This document shows positions 54,893-64,000 of a stretch of 64,000 nucleotides of DNA, piece by piece. The stretch's first letter is position 1; each line of letters opens with the position of its first letter. Source of the stretch: Pteria penguin (lineage: Eukaryota; Mollusca; Bivalvia; Pterioida; Pteriidae); NCBI GenBank assembly GCA_035048485.1, contig CM068585.1:57613121-57677120 (forward strand). Reading direction: 5' to 3'. Under the pieces are notes generated by a model, which ran no database searches, had not been told where the DNA came from, and was given only the letters and a program-made list of their open reading frames with translations. A program made the translations under genes and the position numbers.

Positions 54893-57465
54893 AGTAGTGT
54901 TCCAGGCATACAGCATACAGTAGTGGTACAGTCATACAGCATACAGTAGTGTTACAGTCATACAACATACAGCAGTGGTACAGTCATACAGAATACAGTA
55001 GTGATACAGTCATACAGCATACAGTAGTGGTACATTCATACAGCATACAGTAGTGGTACAGTCATACAGCATGCAGTAGTGTTACAGTCATACAGCATAC
55101 AGTAGTGGTACAGTCATACAGAATACAGTAGTGGTACAGTCATACAGCATACAGTAGTGGTACAGTCATACAGCATACAGTAGTGGTACAGTCATACAGC
55201 ATACAGTAGTGGTACAGTCATACAGCATGCAGTAGTGGTACAGTCATACAGCATACAGTAGTGGTACAGTCATACAGCATACAGTAGTGGTACAGTCATA
55301 CAGCATACAGTAGTGGTACAGTCATACAGCATACAGTAGTGGTACAGTCATACAGCATACAGTAGTGGTACAGTCATACAGCATACAGTACTGTTACATT
55401 CATACAGCATACAGTAGTGGTACAGTCATACACCATACAGTAGTAGTACAGTCATACAGCATACAGTAGTGGTACAGTCATACAGCATACAGTAGTGGTA
55501 CTGTCATACAGCATACAGTAGTGTTACAGTCATACAGCATACAGTAGTGGTACAGTCATACAGCATACAGTAGTGGTACAGTGATACAGCGTACGGTAGT
55601 GTTACAGTCATACAGCACACAGTAGTGGTACAGTCATACAGCATACAGTAGTGTTACAGTCACACAGCATACAGTAGTGGTACAGTCATACAGCATACAG
55701 TAGTGGTACAGTCATACAGCATACAGTAGCCTTATAGTCATACAGCATACAGTAGTGGTACAATCATACAGCATACAGTAGTGGTACTGTCATACAGCAT
55801 ACAGTAGTGGTACAGTCATACAGCATGCAGTAGTGGTACAGTCATACAGCATACAATAGTGGTACAGTCATACAGCATACAGTAGTGTTACAGTCATACA
55901 GCATACAGTAGTGGTACAGTCATACAGCATACAGTAGTGTTATAGTCATACAGCATACAGTAGTGGTACAGTCATACAGCATACAGTAGTGTTACATTCA
56001 TACAGCATACAGTAGTGGTACAGTCATACAGCATATAGTAGTGATACAGTCATACAGCATACAGTAGTGGTATAGTCATACAGCATACAGTAGTGGTGCA
56101 GTCATACAGCATACAATAGTGGTACAGCCATACAGCATACAGTAGTGGTACAGTCATACAGCATACAGTAGTGGTGCAGTTATACAGCATACAGTAGTGA
56201 TACAGTCATACAGCATACTGTAGTGGTACAGTCATACAGCATACAGTAGTGATACAATCATACAGCATACAGTAGTGGTACAGTCATACAGCATACAGTA
56301 GTGATAGAATCATACAGCATACAGTAGTGGTACAGTCATACAGCATACAGTAGAGATACAGTCATACAGCATACAGTAGTGGTACAGTCATACAGCATAC
56401 AGTACTGTTACAGTCATACATCATACAGTAGTGGTAAAGTCATACAGCATACAGTAATGGTATAGTCATACAACATACAGTAGTGTTACAGTCATACAGC
56501 ATACAGTAGTGGTAGAGTCATACAGTATACAGTAGTGTTAGTCATACAGCATACAGTAGTGTTACAGTCATACAGCATACAGTAGTGGTACAGTCATACA
56601 GCATACAGTAGTGGTACAGTCATACAGCATACAGTAGTGGTACTGTCATACAGCATACAGTAGTGGTACAGTCATACAGCATACAGTAGTGGTACTGTCA
56701 TACAGCATACAGTAGTGGTACAGTCATACAGCATACAGTAGTGGTACAGTCATACAGCATACAGTAGTGGTACAGTCTTACAGCATACAGTAGTGGTACT
56801 GTCATACAGCATACAGTAGTGGTACCGTCATACAGCATACAGTAGTGGTACTGTCATACAGCATACAGTAGTGGTACAGTCATACAGCATACAGTAGTGT
56901 TATAGTCATACAGCATACAGTAGTGGTACAATCATACAGCATACAGTAGTGGTACAGTCATACAACATACAGTAGTGTTACAGTCATACAGCATACAGTA
57001 GTGGTACAGTCATACAGCATACAGTAGTGGTACAGTCATACAGCATACAGTAGTGGTACAGTCATACAGCATACAGTAGTGGTACAGTCATACAGCATAC
57101 AGTAGTGGTACTGTCATACAGCATACAGTAGTGATACAGTCATACAGCATACAGTAGTGGTACAGTCATACAGCATACAGTAGTGGTACAGTCATACAGC
57201 ATGCAGTAGTGGTACTGTCATACAGCATACAGTAGTGGTACAGTCATACAGCATGCAGTAGTGGTACTGTCATACAGTAGTGGTACAGTCATACAGCATG
57301 CAGTAGTGGTACTGTCATACAGCATACAGTAGTGATACAGTCATACAGCATGCAGTAGTGGTACTGTCATACAGCATACAGTAGTGGTACAGTCATACAG
57401 CATACAGTAGTGGTACTGTCATACAGCATACAGTAGTGGTATAGTCATACAGCAGTAGTTTTACA
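54893..57465. repeat. 26-bp minisatellite (about 98 units)
   Basis: Unit TAGTGGTACAGTCATACAGC followed by ATACAG. Very homogeneous over 2.57 kb, with single-base variants (GTGTTACAG, GTACTGTC, GCATGCAG) scattered in runs. The plus strand has TAG in each unit, so it has no long frames. Confidence 0.98.
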
Positions 57466-57499
57466 GTCCTAAAACATAAGAAAACAGGAAGACCGGCAT

Positions 57500-59290
57500 T
57501 TTTTTTAAAGATTTTATTTTTACCACATAAAAAAAAGAAGAAAAATTATGTACAATAATACATCAACCGTTCAAAATTCTAATTTCATTGAAACATATAC
57601 ATAAAAGATAAAAATGAATAAATATTTATTTTTGTTTTGTTTTTTTTTGTTTTTTTTGTTTATTTTTTTGTTTGTTTGTTTGTTTGTTTGTTTGTTTTTT
57701 TTTTGATATGGGTATACGAAAAATCAATAAGGCAATCGAATATGCTAATACATGCAAATATTTTAATGATTTTTGAAGAAAAGCTATTGTTTCAACACGC
57801 TAGTCGTTTACACAATATCGACAACATTTATACATAATCCATAATCATGAAGTAAACGCATGCGCATAAATAACAGTTTATTTACAAATCTAACCAGGAG
57901 GGCTTACCCTCTCACAAACCATGTTTTTTTAAATTGACATAAAGTATTGAATAACTGTACATTATACATAAAAACAAATAAAAATTACTTAGCAGTATTT
58001 GATCGGTTAGGGCACGACCATTTGATTCTGAAAGGAAGGGGGGGGGGGTTCCATGGCACTTTTTGGCTCACCCTCTCACAAACAATTTTTATAAATTGAC
58101 ATAAATCATTGAATACATGTATATTTTACATGACACTTAATCAGAAACAATTCACAGTATTTGGTTGGTAATACAAAGATCTTGGAATATACATAGTTCT
58201 ATTTCTTTCAAATATTTACAACATAAAATATAGTGATATTCATCGCCTATATTTACTTCACACAATTGTTTTTAGATGTCTCGCAATACTGTGTCCTCTA
58301 CTAGATTCACTACGTAATTTATACTAGTAGATCAAAATCTGGCTAAGATACATTTTTTTTCTTGTTAGTTAAGTGACTACGTGTTATTATACCATTATCC
58401 TGATGTTATATGGCAATGGCACTTTCTACTACATAGTGGTACATGTATATATACAGTGGTGAATAATTTTTACCGTCTGTATGTAAGGTAGCATTCACAA
58501 CTAAAATTTAAAATAGCTCCAACTGTGATTTTCCTACTCTGAAGTGCACCCGAAACTCATTTTCAAAGATAACCATCATTAGATTGCGATATCTTTTGTA
58601 AAATGAAAAAAATATAAAACATGACCTATTTAACAATTTGTGATAAAAGGGGATTAACTCAATAAACAATTATGAGACGCATTTTCAAATCATCCTGACT
58701 CCCGCCAGTAGAAAGAATGTATAGTCTTTATTATAGTTATACTTAAGAAATAATTACTCCTCATACTTCTTAAAGAAACAATGTATTGAAATATTATATC
58801 ATTGCATGAATATTTAGAATATATGGCTATATATAATGCATTTTACTGAGATGAATTACCTGTTGTAAAAGTTGAAGCAACTAAAAGCAATCATTTTGGA
58901 AACGAACTATATATAAAAACTGATAATTTTGCAAGCATTTTGAACGATTTTCTCGCTTCAGCTTTTTAATCGTCGAGTGCACCTCTTCTTTTCCATAGAA
59001 TCAGAAAATATATATTTTTTCGACAACCCTCCCCAAACGTGCACTGTCGATTATTATATCTTTTTAAGGCTTTAAGGATTATCATGTCAAATAGATATTC
59101 ATACATACAACTTTCATCATCATTGATTCTTGCAGATTCAATCTTATTTAAGCCGATATCTACATGTGAACATGATTGGGGTGTAAAGATGATGGATAAA
59201 TCCAAACCACAAGTCCAAAAATCATGAAACCATAGGACATACAAAATCAGTGAAAATGAAAAACAAATGGAAAATAACAAAATATGTCTA
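57500..59290. other. no recognisable gene; ~161-bp duplication at 57911 and 58072
   Basis: TTTG-rich tract at 57632-57703. CTCTCACAAACCATGTTTTT with AAATTGACATAAA (57911) recurs as CTCTCACAAACAATTTTTAT with AAATTGACATAAA (58072), an imperfect tandem duplication. Otherwise AT-rich with no exon recognised. Confidence 0.45.
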
Positions 59291-59320
59291 CTTGAAGAGC
59301 ATATGTGAACCCCTGTGATA

Positions 59321-59502
59321 GAGTGAGATCAGGTGCCCGGGGAGAGTGAGCATCTCCTGCTTGCTAGCAACACCCGTCACATATACCCGTAGAAAGAGTC
59401 AAATCGTGTGAATTCCATATGTATCTATATATGGAGAAGTCGAAGTAGGTAACCTTCTAGTATAGAAGGTGTCAAATCTGTGTAAAGTGATCGGAATTGG
59501 TC
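59321..59502 (-). mobile_element. 3' tail of RT element copy 3
   Basis: Read on the minus strand after the ORF stop at 59503, the tail ends with GTGTTGCTAGCAAGCAGGAG, ATGCTCACTCTCCCCGGGCA and CCTGATCTCACTC. The last part equals a 33-bp unit of the 14.4-22.0 kb array. This links the array to the element. Confidence 0.8.
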
Positions 59503-60480
59503 TCAGTCCAGAATATCATTTAAAAGTCTGGATAACGAGATATCATATGGAGTAATAAGAGTCTCGTAACGACCGTAGAACTTCCTCAGTGACGATGCTA
59601 GTCTAGCACATATATAACCCTGGTTGAGCAGCTTAACTGAAAGTCGCCTAGCCCTCAGAACAAAGTCATTGTAATTTGAACATGCTCTGGAATAACGTAT
59701 TAACTGAGATATGAATACGCCGTATGCGGGCGATGATGGAATGTTGCTACTTATGAAAGGAAAGTTTGTGATAGCGAAATTGAAATCGTCACGTTTGTCA
59801 TAGAGTGAGGTGTTCAATTGACCATTAATGTCGAAAGACAACATAATATCTAAATACGAAGTAGAATTACTAGTTTCTGTGGTTTCTTTGACCTCCAGTT
59901 CACTTGGATAGATGATGCTAAGGTAATCCGCGAATGAAGGATTATTAATTGAAAGCAAGTCATCTATATATCTGTAAGTAAAATTGAAGCCAAGAGCCAA
60001 TTGTTTTTTTCCTTGCGAAAGCAAAGACTGAATGAACTCAGCTTCGTATATGATAAAGGAATATGTCAGCCAGAAGCGGAGCACAGTTAGTGCCCATTGG
60101 AATGCCGACAATTTGTTGAAAAACCTTACCTCCAAACACCACAAAAATGTTATCGATAAGAAAGTTCAACATCTGAATGACAGCTGTTTCAGTGTATTTA
60201 TTTTTGGAATCAGAATTTTCCCTAACAAAGTAAGTTTTATCGTGGCCTATTACTATATATTTGAATTTGCGGCTTCCGTTTTTACTAGTAAATGCATTTT
60301 GAATAATTTCCGCTAATCTGTCTTTTAATTTCTGATGAGGGATCGTTATGTTATGTTTTAATGTGTCATCTGCATGACTTTTATTCTGTTGTCAAATATC
60401 ACAAGTCCGGTGAATGGAAATATCGGTCTTTGACATTCCATAGCGGCTGTTGTGAATGCTATGTAAGGGCATGTGGATAG
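59503..60480 (-). pseudogene. YIDD-type reverse transcriptase relic, copy 3 (best preserved)
   Basis: On the minus strand the blocks appear in order. ITIPHQKLKDRL and GHDKTYFVRENSD lie about 60345-60215. KYTETAVIQMLNFLID and GIPMGTNCAPLLADIF lie about 60205-60060. After a one-base insertion near 60055 the frame shifts to EAEFIQSLL, then FNFTYRYIDDLLSINN, SYLDIMLSFDINGQL, SLYDKRDDFNF, NFPFISSNIPSSPAYG, SQLIRYSRACSNY, KLLNQGY and LRKFYGRYETLI, with a stop at 59503. A TAA lies in frame near 60353. It is non-functional owing to the frameshift and the upstream stop. The RT assignment is firm. Placement near Penelope-like elements is inferred from the T-LY-K layout after YIDD. Confidence 0.9.
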
Positions 60481-60499
60481 TCAAACAGGAGACACTGAC

Positions 60500-61900
60500 T
60501 CCTCGCGGACAGTCATGTAATACCAGTTACTTTTAATACATGATGAAGATATGTAACTTTGACATTTAGATAATGAATTAGTAAATAAATTTTATAGAAT
60601 AACTTTTGATGAAATATTTTAATCATTTATTAACCATGTTTATTTGAATTGATCTTACAATTTTTGTTTTATACTTTACCATTCATGTTTGAAATTTAAA
60701 GAGGGACTTTGATTCCAGATGTTACTCATACTTAACTATTTATTTTCACTGCCATGATGTATTTATGACATAATAAACTATAAAAAATAGCAGAATTATG
60801 ATATTTTGATTGTCTGCCGGGCATTAATCTTGCCCAGAATAAATTTTCTCCTTGTGTAACCCAAATTCTACATGGATAATATTTTGAATATTCATTATTA
60901 ACAAATATTGTAGATTAAGATGCATTATACATATTTGAAATAATATATTTTTTTCTAAAAATTACACACTTAAACAATTTCTACTATAAATAATTCCTCC
61001 AACCCTTGTCAAAACCGCTTTAAAATAAATAAATGCACAAGACGCATTTTTTCTTCAACATTTTGATTATTATATAAAACTATAAGGAGAAAGCATGTTT
61101 GACACAAAATATCACTATTGTTTGAAAAATTTTCAAATGATTAGAAAGAATTGATGTAAATTAACCCATACCAATTGATTATAAGATAGATGTTAGGATT
61201 ACACACTCTTATATATAGTATATTATATATTCTGTGTAAAATTACCTACTTCCCACGCCTCAGGTAAAATACCTGTTTCGAACGCATCATTAAATAAGTA
61301 TTGATATATATAATTTCATCTATCCTTGCACATTTGTTGATTTCAAAACATTTATCTTCTTTAGATTTATTGATGCATATAACTGTATGGAATCAAGTGT
61401 ATCTATAGATAAGTCAGTGTCATGATAAAGCGAAGCATTTTCCATGTTGTTATCATTTCCAGCATTTACATATAAGTATTGTGAATGGAAACTTTATGAT
61501 ATCTTTTCATATTGTTAGTATTATTTATGATTTTCCAGTACTCTTTGTGTGGGACTTTTTGCAGTCTGAGAACACGCCTAATTATTTAGATACGACAAAA
61601 TGCAAATAAATAAACATCCTAATTAATTAGGCGTGTTTTTAAAAATATTACGATATTATGTAATAACATTTCATTGTTTGTGAGACAGTCTCATTCGAAA
61701 CTACTTACTTCTTTTTCTTCCGAAAACATCTCCGATCCAGATCACCGAACATGTTGAAAAATACTATATGACCCAAATCTCACCTTCATAAAACCATGCA
61801 AATTATGCATCAATACAAATGAGTCACTCTAATGAAAGCGACTCAGAATAGGAAATAATAAATTTCAATTTTATATCATAGTGTAAATCACGTGTGTGTC
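60500..61900. other. no recognisable gene; small inverted repeat at 61570-61640
   Basis: Very AT-rich. AACACGCCTAATTATTTAG near 61572 and CTAATTAATTAGGCGTGTT near 61619 form a small stem-loop. Confidence 0.45.
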
Positions 61901-61929
61901 ATGTGTTTAACACATAACTTTTTGTACTA

Positions 61930-63090
61930 TTATGGAACACAAAATTCACACACGACGCCTACAGTGGTATGCGGTCCTTGTATTGAATCATGCCATTTGT
62001 AGTGCCTTTTCAGATCTATTAGTACGTAAATTTCGTTAGTTTTGTTTCCTTCATTAGAATCGAAATTAAGATACTTCATTTCGTCAGCTTGGTCATCGTC
62101 ATTAGGAGATAACGTCATTTCCTGTCCAGAATTTTTACCGTATCTCCATTTCTTACCTCTACGAACTCCTTCTATCCAAACATATAATGTACCATCATCA
62201 ACCGTTTCATCTGAAACAAATAAAGTAAAATAACCTAACAAGGATGCTATCTACAGCGAAAAGCATATATAAGTGTTCTTGATTTGACCAGCTCCTATTG
62301 ACATAGAAGCTATATTTAACAGAACACGGCCTATATGCACTGTCAACATGATTCCATACGCTTTAGAGCTATTTCCATGTTATTAGCGATATTTGTAATA
62401 AACCATTACTTTCCATCGAGGTAAGTATCCAATTTCAAAACAACTGTGACGTCATACGAACATTATGGTAGCATCATTTGTGTACCTTTTCTTTCATTAG
62501 GTTTACATAGGTTTTCAAAGCACTGATTTGCGACAGAGATTTTCTATCCAAATTACAAGATCAATAACTTTATGACAAAAAGACTATATGCTTTATGATC
62601 GTATACCATCGACATGATATGTATATTACATTTTACAAAAAAAAAAGAAAGAAAAGAAGACATTTAATTGAAAAATAAATAATGAAAATAATGAATAAAT
62701 AATGAAAATATATATGTATGTATATATCTGTGTATTTGTAATCGATGTACAGTAGTTGTAAGAACCATGTGATGTATCCGCCACAATTGAGAAAACTTAA
62801 GAAAGTGGCAATTTTGTCGTTATACGAATTATAATCGTGCATGTTCACCTTATATACAGTCGTAAGGTTTTACGTGTAGATAACTTGCACCTCACGAGTA
62901 CACGTAATGTATTAAATCCCCTATAATGTCAATTGAAAATTTTGCAACTAGATCATTGCAAACACGGTCGCCAAGGAAATTTATTTTTACATCTCTATAT
63001 TCAATTGACGTGTGCACAATTTTCAGGCATGTGACATTTTTATTGAATGTCACCATCGAAGTGATTTCATAGTAAACACCGGGTGTCATT
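61930..63090 (-). CDS. C-type-lectin-like gene or pseudogene (two recognisable exons)
   Basis: The last exon (62210-61930) follows a TTTGTTTCAG acceptor and ends at TAA. It encodes LYVWIEGVRRGKKWRYG, SGQEMT, YKWHDS and VGVVCEF, the WIG, W and ICE positions of a C-type lectin domain. Upstream, 63060-62900 encodes NVTCLKIVHTSIEYRDVKIN, LGDR, NDLVAKF and LIHYV, the N-terminal half (C-x(K)-V, Y-A-x3-C, LA-x-I). The second conserved cysteine is Phe in this copy, an extra Cys follows, and a stop comes soon after LIHYVYS. I could not place a convincing donor with phase 1. No signal-peptide exon was found. Molluscan C-type lectins are usually secreted sugar-binding proteins; sugar and calcium residues (EPN/QPD) are not visible here. 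Confidence 0.55.
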
Positions 63091-63814
63091 CAAAATTCCC
63101 ACCTGATTGATCAACCAATCAAATTGCAGGAATCAACCAAGAGGTATAGTAGCAAGTTTTATCACTAATGATGTCATCATCATCATCATCCCAAATAATT
63201 TATTTTAAATAGAAGTGCCAGTCTCAATGGAAAAGATGTAAGGAGCTAAATTAGTGAGGAAACAGCAAATACAATCTTATGGGATAAAAATGCAATGCAT
63301 GAAGGATAATTCCCTATTCAATATTGTGAAATATGAAACCTGTGTGCTGAAAATGTATGAGTTACTGCATCACAATCAAATTTTACACGAATGAACAGAC
63401 AAAAAAAAAAAAACGTGAATCTTATAAAATCACATTATCGAACATTTAAAGTGACAGATGAGAAGTGAAAATCGAATAACACATTCATAACAGGAGGATT
63501 TCAGTTTTCAACTATTACACGAATTGTTATGTATACATGTAGGAACCATAAAATGATGTAGAAATAAAAAGAAAACAAAAAAAAAAAAAAAAAAAAAAAA
63601 CGGTGGACAAATAAAAAGAAAAAAAACTCAAAAAGCATCTGTTCATGATGCATACGTGTATCTGCACAACGTAGATCAGAACTTGGATATGAACACCTCT
63701 CTAGTAAACAATAACAAAGCTAATTTGATAAATGCAAACGCGATCGTCAGTGAAATTGGTTTTTACATTTCAATAATTTGATTTTCGAGGCAACTGCCAT
63801 ATAAAGCCTATTTA
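63091..63814. other. no recognisable gene; poly-A at 63576-63600
   Basis: AT-rich with an A25-like tract near 63576-63600 and a short (ATC)n at 63174-63190. Confidence 0.45.
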
Positions 63815-64000
63815 ACTGCATCTCCTGTTTGCTAGGATTGCACGTCTCGTACCTATAGTCGAAGTATGAAAGTGTCAAAGTTGTTCAGACCGGTCGGAAA
63901 AGATCTTAGCATTGTGGAAACCGAGATAATGTATTGTATTATTACTTTGTAACGAACATACTTCCTCAGTAATGTTGTTAGTTTACCACCTATATATCCC
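63815..64000 (-). pseudogene. YIDD-type RT relic, copy 4 (C-terminus and tail, cut by window edge)
   Basis: On the minus strand from the edge: GYIGGKLTTLLRKYVRYKVI, aligned with GYICARLASSLRKFYGRYETL of copy 3. The tail then contains GCTAGCAAGC-like sequence (TCCTAGCAAACAGGAGATGC). More of the element should lie beyond 64000. Confidence 0.75.

Overview
The window is AT-rich animal nuclear DNA with very few genes. The evidence is GT-AG introns with matching phases, tRNA-derived SINEs with target-site duplications, non-LTR and YIDD-box reverse transcriptase relics, many terminal-inverted-repeat (TIR) elements and long micro- and minisatellites. Secreted F5/8-type (fucolectin-like) and C-type-lectin-like exons, together with the repeat types, suggest a mollusc, probably a bivalve. 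That is inference; the species cannot be read from the sequence. I see no bacterial operons, rRNA, functional tRNA or CRISPR.

Layout. 1-1.6 kb: a decayed reading frame and a dispersed repeat. 1.6-5.9 kb: a 40-bp minisatellite split by a 1.8-kb TIR element that itself carries a SINE. 5.9-9.3 kb: a two-exon fucolectin-like gene start (minus strand), a hairpin element and a decayed reverse transcriptase. 10.3-11.3 kb: a hairpin-ended element. 12.8-13.7 kb: a 72-bp array. 14.4-22.0 kb: a 33-bp array split by a 2.3-kb TIR element. 22-29 kb: dispersed repeats, an RT relic, SINEs and a MITE. 29.9-33 kb: 51-bp, 44-bp and GTAG arrays. 34.7-35.8 kb: a 63-bp array. 36-40.5 kb: SINEs, a pentanucleotide tract, and 28-bp and 40-bp arrays. 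43.9-49.9 kb: a four-exon, 113-codon plus-strand gene whose 4.3-kb last intron holds a LINE fragment, a fold-back element, a minus-strand ORF and duplicated copies of its own final splice acceptor. 51.4-57.5 kb: 48-, 47- and 26-bp arrays interrupted by two TIR elements. 59.3-60.5 kb: the best-preserved YIDD RT relic. 61.9-63.1 kb: a C-type-lectin-like gene. 63.8 kb to the edge: another RT relic.

Main message. About 18 kb, over a quarter of the window, is minisatellite from roughly a dozen unrelated unit families. Several can be traced to their source. The largest (33-bp unit) grew from the 3' tail of the YIDD RT family, because its right end runs into that element's tail sequence. Three others (31.4, 39.6 and 44.3 kb) grew from different internal segments of one tRNA-SINE family. 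Two more overlap gene parts: a terminal-exon splice acceptor (49.1-49.8 kb) and an ORF stop codon (47.7-47.8 kb). Open frames inside the arrays are by-products of unit lengths divisible by three and are not called as genes. I found no coherent multi-gene system. The best candidate for something new is this process of minisatellite birth from mobile-element and exon sequence.
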